From DAOUCV01 sp034432095 (GTDB taxonomy: Bacteria; Chloroflexota; Dehalococcoidia; Dehalococcoidales; UBA2162): a stretch of 23,222 nt of DNA. The position numbers and the translations under genes were made by a program. The DNA is taken from NCBI GenBank assembly GCA_034432095.1, contig DAOUCV010000053.1, positions 1 to 23,222 of the forward strand, read 5' to 3'. The notes under the pieces are model-generated. The model saw only the letters and a program-made list of their open reading frames with translations. It had not been told where the DNA came from and did not search any database. Within the stretch, counting starts at the first letter, position 1. The number at the start of each line of letters is the position of its first letter. Below are positions 7,136-15,207 of the stretch, piece after piece.

Positions 7136-8334
7136 GCAAGGTTACCCCAAGAGTAAAAGAGGTAAGGGTGTTAGATGGCAATAGGGCCTGTGCCTACGCG
7201 TTACTATTATGCAAGCCGGACCTAGTAGCTTGCGTACCCATTACCCCGATGACGCCACTTGTGGAAACGGTATGGCAATACGTTGCCGACGGACGCCTGG
7301 ACGCTGAGCTTGTCGAAGCCGACGGAGAGATCAATGGCCTCAGCCATGCCATAGGTGCCTCAGCGGCTGGAGGGCGTACCTTCGTTGGTACTTCGTCTCA
7401 AGGATTGGCCTATATGTACGAGGCATATCTCAAGGCATCTGGCAACAGGCTCCCGATAGTGATGGCATTAGCTACCAGGGAAAATGCTGCCCCCGATGGC
7501 GTTGTGGCATCACACCAGGATTTCGTCACCGCTAGAGATGCCGGGTGGATTCAGCTAGTGTGCGAAGGTGTCCAGGAGATCCTTGATACAACCATTATGG
7601 CATATCGGCTGGCTGAGGACCCTGAAATTCTGCTCCCGGTCAATGTTTGCTTCGATGGTTACTATCTGTCTTATCTGACAGAAAGAGTAGAGCTACCGTA
7701 TGAAGAGGATGTAGATGCCTTCCTGGCGCCAGTAACCAGCGCCAACCGTCCGAAGTTATGTCTAGAAGACCCCTTAACTGTCCCTACCAATGCCAGAGAA
7801 GAGCTGTTTTGTGAATTCCGCTACAAACATTCTGCCGCTCAACACAAAGCCAAGGAAAAGATAGACGAGATAGACAGGGAGTTTGAAGCCCTCTTTGGTC
7901 GAAGCTACGGAGGGCAGATTGAAGAATATAGGTGCGGGGATGCTGATATAGTTATGGTCAGTATGGGAAGCCAAGTCGGGGCCATAAGAGAGGTGGTTGA
8001 CCGCCGGCGGCAGGAAGGGGAAAAGATAGGGCTGGTTAAGGTGAGGGTCTTGAGACCGTTCCCCAGAGAGAGGCTGGTCAAGGCACTGGAAGGGAAAAGG
8101 GCTGTAGGCGTTATCGACCGGAATGTTTGCTTCGGCTGGCAGTCCGGCGCTGTTTTTATGGAAACAAAAGCCGCTCTTCAGGATTTGCCGACAAGGGTAC
8201 CCATGACAGGGTTTATCGCTGGTATAGGGGGTTGTGATTGCCGTCTTGAGATGGTGGAAAGAGCGGTTGACATTACCCGTTTAGCCGCTGAGGGTAAACC
8301 CCATAAGGAGATTACTTGGCTTAACTTAGAATAG
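7129..8334 (+). CDS. 2-oxoacid:acceptor oxidoreductase, alpha subunit
   Basis: This 401-residue alpha subunit contains the pyrimidine-binding (PYR) half of the thiamine diphosphate site and the transketolase C-terminal-like domain II. Marks include P-I-T-P-M-T-P near residue 38, the E-A-D-G-E-I-N block with the glutamate that activates thiamine, and G-T-S-S-Q-G-L-A-Y-M-Y-E, the family signature. The C-terminal third has the V-S-M-G-S-Q-V-G and R-V-L-R-P-F-P blocks. AGGAGG lies about 11 bases before the ATG. It is larger than a gamma-less core and normal for four-subunit enzymes. Pyruvate specificity cannot be assumed: the enzyme could equally handle an aryl or branched 2-oxoacid, and the neighbourhood of CoA transferase and acyl-CoA dehydrogenases points away from central metabolism. 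Confidence 0.93.
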   Translation: MLSKVTPRVKEVRVLDGNRACAYALLLCKPDLVACVPITPMTPLVETVWQYVADGRLDAELVEADGEINGLSHAIGASAAGGRTFVGTSSQGLAYMYEAYLKASGNRLPIVMALATRENAAPDGVVASHQDFVTARDAGWIQLVCEGVQEILDTTIMAYRLAEDPEILLPVNVCFDGYYLSYLTERVELPYEEDVDAFLAPVTSANRPKLCLEDPLTVPTNAREELFCEFRYKHSAAQHKAKEKIDEIDREFEALFGRSYGGQIEEYRCGDADIVMVSMGSQVGAIREVVDRRRQEGEKIGLVKVRVLRPFPRERLVKALEGKRAVGVIDRNVCFGWQSGAVFMETKAALQDLPTRVPMTGFIAGIGGCDCRLEMVERAVDITRLAAEGKPHKEITWLNLE

Positions 8335-8387
8335 GAGAAAATGATATTCACCGGGCTGAAGGATACTAACGGGAAGGTAATGCGAAA

Positions 8388-9701
8388 ATGGCAAAATTCT
8401 ATGATACCTTGGTAAAAAGGAGGGACTGCCCACCAGATTGCCATCTTTGTGAGGAGGCATGTGCCGCGAAATTGGGCTCAGTCGGACCTGTCATCAAGGC
8501 TGAAAAAGTTCACAAAGTCCCCAGGTCTAAAACTATAGCCTGTTTTCAGTGCAGCCAGCCCGAGTGTATGCAGGCATGTCCTGCTGAGGCTATAGTCAAG
8601 AGTGAGGAAGACGGGGTAGTACGAGTCATACAGAGTAAGTGTATCGGCTGCGAGGCGTGCGTCTCAGCGTGCTCGTATGGGAATATGTTCTTCGACCGGG
8701 AAACACGGGTCGCTTTCAAATGTGAGAGGTGTGATGGTGAGCCGGCATGTGTAAAGGCTTGCCCTCACGGAGTGTTAGAGTTCGTCACTAACACTGAGTC
8801 CATTCGCAGTTACTTGCGTACTGAGGATTTGTTTACACCGGGGGTAGGCTTGTGCGCTGGCTGTGCCATCGAGACCATATCCCGGTTTACGGGCAAAGTT
8901 CTGGGGGATAACGTCGTCCTCTTCGGGACCCCTGGCTGTTGTTCGCGTATTACCCAGGGGATTAATCTTAAGGCTAGCGCCCGTGTTCCATGCTATTTCT
9001 GCCTCATGACCAATGCCGCATCGACCGCAGCCGGGGCAAAACGGTACTACCAGAAAACAGGCCAAAATATTATGGTGGTAGCCCTAGTTGGTGACGGCGC
9101 CACAGCAGATGTCGGTTTCGCAGGACTTTCCGGTGCCGCTGAAAGAGGCGAAAACATTATTTACATTTGTCTCGATAACGAAGCCTATATGGCTACCGGC
9201 ATACAAAAGTCCGGCACTACGCCGTTTGGTGCTTGGACTTTCACTTCGCCGGTTGGAAAGCAGAGGAGGGGAAAGGTGGGGTCTTCCAAGTACATGCCCC
9301 TAATCATGGCTGACCACGGGATACCCTATACCGCTACTGCTACGCTTAGTCACCTGGAAGACTATGCCAGGAAGTTAGAAAAAGCCAAGCACGTGACGGA
9401 TGGGCTGGTTTACATCCATGTGTTCTCGCCCTGCCACACAGGATGGAGGGCACCGGAGGACAGTTCCTTTGAGATAAGCCGAATGGCTGTAGAAACCAAC
9501 TATTTCCCGTTGTGGGAATGTGAGAGAGGGGAATATAGGTTGACCTACCGCCCGAAGAACTCTCTGCCTATCCAAGAATTCACAAAGTTGATGGGGCGCT
9601 TCCGGCATCTTAGAGAGGAGGAACTGGGGCAGCTTCAGAAGGTGGTGAATTCCAGATTTAGCCTACTTGAGTCTTTAGCCGGACTGAAGGCAAAGGCGTA
9701 A
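8388..9701 (+). CDS. 2-oxoacid:acceptor oxidoreductase, beta subunit with fused four-cluster ferredoxin domain
   Basis: The 437 residues split into two parts. Residues about 1-135 are a ferredoxin of the CooF/HycB/DmsB type with four cysteine groups: C14/18/21/25, C52/55/60/64, C85/88/91/95 and C112/115/121/125. The first group has a three-residue first gap. Residues about 145-437 are the thiamine diphosphate-binding beta subunit, with C-A-G-C at 156-159, Cys184/185, the G-D-G at 235-237 and D-N at 263-264 that bind Mg-diphosphate, and Y-M-A-T-G-I-Q. A stand-alone beta subunit is usually near 300 residues, so this is a genuine fusion. As I recall, phenylglyoxylate dehydrogenase of Aromatoleum also has a beta subunit of this larger size; that needs a database check. 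A 53-base gap follows alpha, and a terminator closes the operon after it. Confidence 0.92.
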   Translation: MAKFYDTLVKRRDCPPDCHLCEEACAAKLGSVGPVIKAEKVHKVPRSKTIACFQCSQPECMQACPAEAIVKSEEDGVVRVIQSKCIGCEACVSACSYGNMFFDRETRVAFKCERCDGEPACVKACPHGVLEFVTNTESIRSYLRTEDLFTPGVGLCAGCAIETISRFTGKVLGDNVVLFGTPGCCSRITQGINLKASARVPCYFCLMTNAASTAAGAKRYYQKTGQNIMVVALVGDGATADVGFAGLSGAAERGENIIYICLDNEAYMATGIQKSGTTPFGAWTFTSPVGKQRRGKVGSSKYMPLIMADHGIPYTATATLSHLEDYARKLEKAKHVTDGLVYIHVFSPCHTGWRAPEDSSFEISRMAVETNYFPLWECERGEYRLTYRPKNSLPIQEFTKLMGRFRHLREEELGQLQKVVNSRFSLLESLAGLKAKA

Positions 9702-9713
9702 GACATCACAATC

Positions 9714-9740
9714 AGGGAGTGCCCCAGCACTCCCTTAATT
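9714..9740 (+). terminator. Intrinsic terminator after the beta subunit
   Basis: AGGGAGTGC at 9714-9722 pairs perfectly with GCACTCCCT at 9727-9735 across a four-base loop, followed by a T-rich tail. It lies just past the beta-subunit stop and between two convergent genes. On the minus strand the hairpin forms as well but is not followed by a T-run, so its action there is uncertain. Confidence 0.75.
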
Positions 9741-9778
9741 ATTTGCCTGGTTGAAAGTTGCCCTTAAGAGCATTTCTT

Positions 9779-9800
9779 CACCCGGGTTGATTGCCCGGGC
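9779..9800. repeat. CCCGGG-rich hairpin just past the amidohydrolase stop
   Basis: CCCGGG at 9781-9786 and CCCGGG at 9794-9799 are each self-complementary and pair with one another around a seven-base spacer. The element sits immediately downstream of the amidohydrolase stop on the minus strand. It is GC-rich but has no T-run, so it may act as an mRNA 3' barrier rather than a terminator. Confidence 0.4.
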
Positions 9801-9801
9801 T

Positions 9802-10800
9802 TCAGATTGTGAGATGGAGCAGGCGTTTGGCATTGTCCTCAAATATCTTCTTCCTGTCCACCTCGCTGATTTGCATTTGCTCAATGGAGTGTATGGTCTG
9901 CCTAGTATATCTATCCCCGAATTCGCTATCAAAAGGAAAATCCGTCCCAAATACCAAATGGTCTGCACCGCAGAAGTCATAGCCACACATTAATCCAGGA
10001 GTGTTCCCATAAAGTGCTGTATCGTAATAGAACATTTTAAAGTAGTCAATATGCGGTTTAGTGAACCCGTGCTTATACTTTGCGCCACGTAGTATGTCAG
10101 CATGGTCGTATGACCCTACCATCCTCTGTGCCAAGAACGGAATCATGCCACCACAGTGATGGGTAATAATTTTCAGGTTCGGGTACTTTTCCAGCACCTT
10201 ACTAAAGACGAGGCGCGTCATGAAAACGGCGGTCTCATAGGGCCAGCCAAGGTTACTGAATATCATATATCTGGACCTGTTCTCAGTTCTGTAGTCAGCG
10301 TAGTCAGCAGTGCGGGTGGGGTGGACCCATATCGGCAGGTCATATTGAGACATCTTCTCATAAATTGGCATGAACTCCGGGAGGTCAAGAGGCTTATCGT
10401 TCATCGGGGTAAGCAACTGGACACCTTTGAGATTTAGGTCTTTTATCGCCCTGTCCAGTTCTATCAGAGCCGCATCTATGTTGTCCATTGGCAATGTGGC
10501 GGCTGCCGCGGGGAATCTATCCGGGTATTTAAGAACGAGCTCAGCCATTTCGTCATTAGCCAACTTCGCCAGGGCGATAGCCTTTTCACCCTGAGCAATA
10601 GCCTCGACAGGCGGTAGGCTAAGAGTCAGCACGTGAACAAGGCCCTCATACTTGTCCATTATTCGGAATCTATGGTCCAGGTTATAGAGCGTCGGCAGAG
10701 AGTCTATGACATTCTTTAGATAGAAGTTATCCGGTGTTATCTTGTAGAAAGCCTCCTTGTATTTTATGGGCAAAATATGGCAGAAAATGTCTATTTTCAT
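9802..10800 (-). CDS. Amidohydrolase family 2 protein (ACMSD-like decarboxylase/hydrolase)
   Basis: This 332-residue TIM-barrel protein belongs to the amidohydrolase-related group that includes aminocarboxymuconate-semialdehyde decarboxylase and several aromatic-acid decarboxylases. The metal-site elements are W-V-H-P (His159), T-H-H-C-G-G (His213/214) and F-G-T-D-F-P (Asp286). The N-terminus reads M-K-I-D-I-F-C-H-I-L-P, so the usual H-x-H metal pair is F-x-H: Phe6 replaces the first His. Since several decarboxylases of this family vary at this pair, it is probably functional but with a changed metal site. It starts 21 bases after the CoA transferase gene on the same strand, with GAAAGG before the ATG, and is almost certainly co-transcribed with it. 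Decarboxylation or hydrolysis of a carboxylic acid intermediate fits the context; the substrate is unknown. Confidence 0.87.
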   Translation of the reverse strand: MKIDIFCHILPIKYKEAFYKITPDNFYLKNVIDSLPTLYNLDHRFRIMDKYEGLVHVLTLSLPPVEAIAQGEKAIALAKLANDEMAELVLKYPDRFPAAAATLPMDNIDAALIELDRAIKDLNLKGVQLLTPMNDKPLDLPEFMPIYEKMSQYDLPIWVHPTRTADYADYRTENRSRYMIFSNLGWPYETAVFMTRLVFSKVLEKYPNLKIITHHCGGMIPFLAQRMVGSYDHADILRGAKYKHGFTKPHIDYFKMFYYDTALYGNTPGLMCGYDFCGADHLVFGTDFPFDSEFGDRYTRQTIHSIEQMQISEVDRKKIFEDNAKRLLHLTI

Positions 10801-10821
10801 TGTTCACGCCTTTCGTTAACC

Positions 10822-12009
10822 CTAGATTACGCCCTGCTGCTTTAGGCTGGAGACTTTCTCTTGGCTAAGGCTCAGAAGCTGACAATACACATATTCATTG
10901 TGTTCACCAAGTGCAGGGGCATGGTTTCTGATGCTGCCCGGTGTTAGCGAAAGTTTCATAGGTATGCCGGGTATGGGAATCTTCCCTAGGTCAGGATAAT
11001 CGAAATACTGCACCATTTCACGGGCTTGTACTTGAGGGTCAGTTAGTAATTGAGCTATTGTTTGTACTGGCTCGCATGGGACCCTGGCCTGTTCGCACAA
11101 CTTGACTAGTTCATCCACCGTTCTTGCTGCTACCCACTCTCCAACTACCTCATTTATGAGGTCAGCATTACGGAAGCGGTCCATATCACTCCCAAATCTG
11201 GGGTCATTAGCCATCTCCGGTCTGCCAATCTTCTCCGTGAATCTCTTCCAGATGCTATTGGTGACTACAGAGAGCACTACCCACCCGTCCTTAGCCTCCA
11301 GACAGGCGTTGTATGAGTGAAAGCCGCGGTTTCCAATCTGTCTCCGTATCTCGCCATAGAAATGGTAAAGGAGGAGAGTTCCCATTGATTGGGCAATAAA
11401 AGTTGCCGTATCATATAGCGAGACATCAATCGCCTGTCCTTTACCTGTCCTCTGCCTGTGGTAAAGAGCACTCAGGACGGCCACGGTGGTAAACAGTCCG
11501 GCGGAGACATCAACGAATGGGACACCTGTTTTTATCGGGGGGTCACCGGGAAAGCCGGTCAGCACCATACCCCCTGACCTAGCTTGTGCGGTACCGTCAA
11601 AGCCCGGTCTTTGTGCGTTCGGTCCGTATTGGCCATAGCCGGAAAGCGCTGCCACAATTATTCCCTCATTAACCTCTTTGAGGCGTTCGTAGTCTACTTC
11701 CGCGGCTATGGGAGCACCAGGAGTATAATTGTGAAGAAGGACGTCTGAACGCTTGACCAATTCTCGAAGGATTTCTCTCCCCTCAGGAGTATTTATACGC
11801 AGTGTAGCGCACTTTTTATTTCGACAGATAACTTTATATAGCAGGCTTTCCCCGTCGGGTCCACACTGCCCCCAGGTTCTATCCGGCGCTCCTCCCGGCT
11901 CCTCGATTCTGATAACCTCAGCCCCCAAGTCCCCGAGAAGCATGCCACAAAGCGGGCACGCCTGAAAACGAGACAGGTCTAAGACTCTTATACCTTCTAG
12001 CGAATTCAA
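10822..12009 (-). CDS. Class III CoA transferase (CaiB/BaiF family)
   Basis: This 395-residue protein is of the formyl-CoA/carnitine/benzylsuccinate CoA-transferase family, which moves CoA between carboxylic acids through an aspartyl-CoA anhydride. The N-terminus has the family start (L-E-G-I-R-V-L-D-L-S), the G-D-L-G-A-E-V-I-R-I-E-E-P block and N-K-K. The catalytic aspartate is Asp138 in P-G-F-D-G-T-A-Q-A followed by S-G-G-M. The length is standard. GGAGGAGG precedes the ATG on the minus strand. It is the first gene of a two-gene minus-strand unit with the amidohydrolase and faces a divergent control region shared with the molybdenum enzyme. Its likely role is activating the imported acid, or an intermediate, as a CoA ester. 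Acceptor and donor acids are not determinable. Confidence 0.93.
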   Translation of the reverse strand: MNSLEGIRVLDLSRFQACPLCGMLLGDLGAEVIRIEEPGGAPDRTWGQCGPDGESLLYKVICRNKKCATLRINTPEGREILRELVKRSDVLLHNYTPGAPIAAEVDYERLKEVNEGIIVAALSGYGQYGPNAQRPGFDGTAQARSGGMVLTGFPGDPPIKTGVPFVDVSAGLFTTVAVLSALYHRQRTGKGQAIDVSLYDTATFIAQSMGTLLLYHFYGEIRRQIGNRGFHSYNACLEAKDGWVVLSVVTNSIWKRFTEKIGRPEMANDPRFGSDMDRFRNADLINEVVGEWVAARTVDELVKLCEQARVPCEPVQTIAQLLTDPQVQAREMVQYFDYPDLGKIPIPGIPMKLSLTPGSIRNHAPALGEHNEYVYCQLLSLSQEKVSSLKQQGVI

Positions 12010-12203
12010 TTATCCGACCTCCTCCAGTATAAATATAGCCCACAACCAGCCATCTTAAAAGCAATTGAGCCAGAGTTCTTCCCGCGTAGCTCCGATTTTG
12101 TCTTGATTATGTCTGGGGTACCGAGACACCACGTGTTTGAACACGCTAACTTTATCCGGGATTTCCCATTTCGAGCCGCCCTCCGGGAGATACGTATCGC
12201 ATC

Positions 12204-12238
12204 GGTCTCGGCAATCGGAGTATATAACCCTTGAGACC
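12204..12238. repeat. Inverted repeat at the minus-strand promoter
   Basis: GGTCTC at 12204-12209 and GAGACC at 12233-12238 are perfect inverted half-sites 23 bases apart. They straddle the minus-strand -10 element, one being inside the promoter spacer and one just downstream of the predicted transcription start. This is a plausible operator for a dimeric repressor. Confidence 0.35.
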
Positions 12239-12248
12239 TGGCTGTCAA
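12219..12248 (-). promoter_or_regulatory. Promoter for the CoA transferase-amidohydrolase unit
   Basis: On the minus strand a perfect TTGACA (plus positions 12243-12248) is followed after 18 bases by TATACT (12219-12224), five of six matches to TATAAT. The predicted start is near 12212, which gives a leader of about 200 bases to the CoA transferase ATG. Confidence 0.55.
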
Positions 12249-12308
12249 CCTCACACCAAGCTCCCAAAATCCGCGTGTCTTCGGGAGAAAGAGACCTCGC
12301 AACTGACC

Positions 12309-12337
12309 TTGACTGACCACTGTGGTGGTGTTATATT
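12309..12337 (+). promoter_or_regulatory. Promoter for the molybdenum oxidoreductase, with an internal palindrome
   Basis: TTGACT at 12309-12314, a 17-base spacer and TATATT at 12332-12337 each match the consensus at five of six positions. The spacer contains the perfect palindrome ACCAC-T-GTGGT at 12316-12326. A protein bound there would block RNA polymerase, so this is the best operator candidate in the window. Confidence 0.6.
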
Positions 12338-12516
12338 CCGTATAGGGTACATATATACACATAGGCAGAAGCGGCGGTCATAGACAGACTGGGCATATGA
12401 TGCTGATGTTTGACTGCGTTGACCCCACCCCGGAAAGGCATTGATAAAGAGAGTGGTATCCTGTGCCGAAAATTCAACAGCCGTAAGTGGTGGCAAGAAA
12501 GGGAGAGTTTTGCTTG

Positions 12517-15207
12517 ATGAAAGAAGAGATAGAGTACGAAAAGCTCCGCAGGGAAAGGGAAGATTACCGGATTTTTGCCCGGGGTGGTAAAAAGGATTAC
12601 TGGGCTTATACTGTTTGCGGGGGCTGTTACTGCCTCTGTGGCGCTAGGGTGAGAGTGGTTGACGGCTCGCCGGTAGCCATCGAAGGCATCCCGGAGAGTG
12701 ACCTTGGCGGTCAGGGAGGGATGTGCGGGAAGGGTGTAGCCACCATTATGGACTATCATGACCCTAATCGGGTAGACTACCCGGTGAAAAGGACAAATCC
12801 CAGGAAAGGAATCGGGGAAGACCCGGGGTGGCAGAGAATCTCGTGGGACGAGGCACTGGGCACCGTTGCTGAAAAGCTTATCAAGATAAAGGAGATTGAC
12901 CCAAGGCAACTCCTCTTTGGCTTTACCCCCAGCCCGGGCACAACCTTCAAAGCCACGCTCTTAGTCAGCGGTTTTTTTATCTCCTTTGGCACCTTAAATC
13001 GAGCTTCGGGGGGTGTGGGGACATCCTGCGGGGCGGTGGCTCACCATATCGGTGCCCTAGTGCACGGTGCCTGGGATATACTTCCGGACTACCGGTACAC
13101 CAATTTCGTTCTCCGCTGTGGGGGTAACGAAGGGGTAGCTGGCGGGCGCAGTTTAGCCACGGCAATACGATTGGCGGCAAGCGCCAGAGACCGGGGAGTG
13201 AGAATGGTGGTGATGGACCCGGTGGGTTATGTCTCCGGAAGTAAGGCAACGGAGTGGATCCCTATTCTACCGGGTACTGACCTGGCGGTGTTTCTGGCAA
13301 TGGCTAACCTCATCGTGAACGAGATAGGAATCTATGATGCGGAGTACATCAGGGACAAGACGAACGGGCCCTATCTGGTTGGTCCTGACCGCCGGTTTGT
13401 GAGAGACTGGACCACCGGGCACCCGCTTATCTGGGATGAGAAGGATGACAAAGCCAAGACCTACGATGACCCGACCCTGAGCCACCCTGCCCTTGAGGGG
13501 GAGTACATAGTTAACGGCGTCAAGTGTCACCCGGCTTTTCAACTCTTAAAAGACCACCTCAGGCAATATGAGCCGGCATGGGCGGCTGAAATCAGCACTG
13601 TACCCGAAGAGACGATAAGGCGGCTGGCTCGGGAGCTCGTTGACGAAGCCAGGATAGGCAGTACCATTGAGATTAACGGTAAGAAGATACCCTATCGCCC
13701 AGCCGGCGTTGTCGGTTACAAGGGTGTGAATACGCATACCAACGGCTTCCACCAGTATGCGGCGTTAACCCTGTTGAACTCACTATTGGGGAATCAGGAC
13801 GTCTGCGGTGGCATACTTGGCTCGGGGACGGTGAGGAGTTTCGGACACCCGGAGACGGGACGTCCCAGCTTTCAGCCCTATGCCAGCTATGACGGAATGC
13901 TGACTCCTGGGGTCTGGTTCTCCAAGGCACCATGGCCACCACCTAAGCCGGCCGGCCCCGGTCTATTGAATTTTACCGATATCTTCCCCCACGCCGGGAG
14001 AAATCCCTATCCCTATTGTGAGGATTGGGACGAGCTCTGGAGCAACGCTGGACGCCCCTACGAGCCACAGGCTCTGGGGCTCTATGGTGCCAACACGGTA
14101 ATGAGTGCCGGCAATTCAAGAGCGGCGGAGAAGTTCCTCAAGAAGGTGCCTTTCATATTCTCTATTAACACCGTCCACAATGAGACCACCGAGGGGTTTG
14201 CCGATATAGTGCTGCCCGAATGCCATTTCCTGGAGAATCTGGACCCGAGCTCATCACAGGGCTTCTTTTTCAACTACCCGCTGGGCATGGATAAATGGTG
14301 CTTCCATGTGGGGATGCCGGTCTGCGAGCCTAAATATGAGAGAAGGTGCACTCTGGATATACTCTTTGATTTAGCTGAGAGGGTCGGCATCAGGGAGCAA
14401 TATAATACCTTCCTGGAAAACTGGTTCTCTACCAAACTTATGAAGTGGGAGCAGGAGGAAGCGAAACCATCCCATTTCGACATCATTAGGCCCGAGGAGA
14501 GAATCTGCAGCTACGAATTCACTGACCGGACGTTGAAGTTCTATTTCGGTGAAGCGCGTGGCATAGAATGGTTTATGGAACACGGGATGATGAGCTGGGA
14601 AAAGAAGCCTGAAGAATGCTACTGGAGATATTATGTTGATGCCCGGATACCCATCTACTATGAGATTCACGAACAGGACCGGGAGGAGGTACGGAAGAGG
14701 GCAGAAAAAATCGGGGTCCATGCGGACTGGGAGCAGTATACTGCCCTTATCAGCTATTTTCCGGCAGCCTTTTATACCGATGTCGCCCCTGACTCGGAGT
14801 TTGACCTGGTGGCTATCTCTATCCGGGATGTTTTGCACACTCAGCGATTTTCAGCCGAGAATCCCTGGGTAGACGAGCTGAGTCAGACCAACCCCTACAC
14901 CTATAACATAGTAATGCATGAGGAGGCGGGTAAGGAAAGGGGCATCATTGATGGGGATACAGTCTGTCTGGAGAATTTCCGGGGGGACAGGGTGACCGGA
15001 CGTGTGAAATTATCCCGATTCGTACACCGTCAGGCGGTAGCGGTAGTTGGTCTGGGCGGCTGGGCTAAGGGAAGACCAATTGCCAGGGGTAAGGGCGTGA
15101 ACTTCAACGAGCTATTGCCGGCTGACCACAAACACATTGACCCCATCTGCGGCGCTTTTGAAATTTGTGTGAAGGTTAAAGCATATAAGGTGGAGAGGGC
15201 AAAGTGA
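12517..15207 (+). CDS. Molybdopterin-dependent oxidoreductase, catalytic subunit (DMSO reductase superfamily)
   Basis: From ATG 12517 this is 896 residues; in-frame GTGs at 12487 and 12490 would add ten or nine residues, but GGGAG at 12501-12505 favours 12517. It binds bis-MGD and one [4Fe-4S] cluster. The cluster motif is Cys34, Cys37, Cys41 and Cys70 (C-x2-C-x3-C-x28-C). Cys171 in G-T-S-C-G-A is a candidate Mo ligand. The A-D-I-V-L-P-E-C-H block and a C-terminal molydopterin dinucleotide-binding domain (I-I-D-G-D-T-V) are present. There is no Tat signal: the N-terminus is charged and lacks a hydrophobic stretch, so the enzyme is cytoplasmic. Its size and its ferredoxin partner match the phenylacetyl-CoA:acceptor oxidoreductase (PadB) type, although acetylene-hydratase/transhydroxylase or polysulfide-reductase relatives are alternatives. 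It overlaps the next gene by four bases. Confidence 0.9.
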   Translation: MKEEIEYEKLRREREDYRIFARGGKKDYWAYTVCGGCYCLCGARVRVVDGSPVAIEGIPESDLGGQGGMCGKGVATIMDYHDPNRVDYPVKRTNPRKGIGEDPGWQRISWDEALGTVAEKLIKIKEIDPRQLLFGFTPSPGTTFKATLLVSGFFISFGTLNRASGGVGTSCGAVAHHIGALVHGAWDILPDYRYTNFVLRCGGNEGVAGGRSLATAIRLAASARDRGVRMVVMDPVGYVSGSKATEWIPILPGTDLAVFLAMANLIVNEIGIYDAEYIRDKTNGPYLVGPDRRFVRDWTTGHPLIWDEKDDKAKTYDDPTLSHPALEGEYIVNGVKCHPAFQLLKDHLRQYEPAWAAEISTVPEETIRRLARELVDEARIGSTIEINGKKIPYRPAGVVGYKGVNTHTNGFHQYAALTLLNSLLGNQDVCGGILGSGTVRSFGHPETGRPSFQPYASYDGMLTPGVWFSKAPWPPPKPAGPGLLNFTDIFPHAGRNPYPYCEDWDELWSNAGRPYEPQALGLYGANTVMSAGNSRAAEKFLKKVPFIFSINTVHNETTEGFADIVLPECHFLENLDPSSSQGFFFNYPLGMDKWCFHVGMPVCEPKYERRCTLDILFDLAERVGIREQYNTFLENWFSTKLMKWEQEEAKPSHFDIIRPEERICSYEFTDRTLKFYFGEARGIEWFMEHGMMSWEKKPEECYWRYYVDARIPIYYEIHEQDREEVRKRAEKIGVHADWEQYTALISYFPAAFYTDVAPDSEFDLVAISIRDVLHTQRFSAENPWVDELSQTNPYTYNIVMHEEAGKERGIIDGDTVCLENFRGDRVTGRVKLSRFVHRQAVAVVGLGGWAKGRPIARGKGVNFNELLPADHKHIDPICGAFEICVKVKAYKVERAK

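Larger units (their letters stand above)
12010..12486. promoter_or_regulatory. Divergent intergenic control region
   Basis: These 477 bases separate the CoA transferase (minus) from the molybdenum oxidoreductase (plus). I see no convincing gene. The region has a minus-strand promoter (12219-12248), a plus-strand promoter (12309-12337), a palindrome inside the plus promoter (12316-12326) and an inverted repeat GGTCTC/GAGACC (12204-12209, 12233-12238) flanking the minus -10 element. The overall plan is a shared regulatory hub. No regulator gene lies in the window. Confidence 0.6.

Noticed and set aside
6293..9701. Naming the four-subunit oxidoreductase porGDAB (pyruvate-specific)
   Set aside because: Nothing visible fixes pyruvate as substrate, and the fused beta subunit and catabolic neighbours argue against the simple pyruvate enzyme.
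9751..9993. Plus-strand frame of 80 codons over the end of the amidohydrolase gene
   Set aside because: It is antisense to the clear amidohydrolase, covers the GC-rich hairpin and has no family resemblance.
12006..12496. Overlapping minus-strand reading frames of 70-118 codons in the divergent intergenic region
   Set aside because: They overlap each other in different frames, have low-complexity or unrecognisable translations, no ribosome sites, and cover the promoter elements on both strands.
12517..15207. Formate dehydrogenase or nitrate reductase identity for the molybdenum subunit
   Set aside because: No selenocysteine or Cys-His active-site motif of formate dehydrogenase, no Tat signal, and the partner genes do not fit respiratory nitrate reductase.
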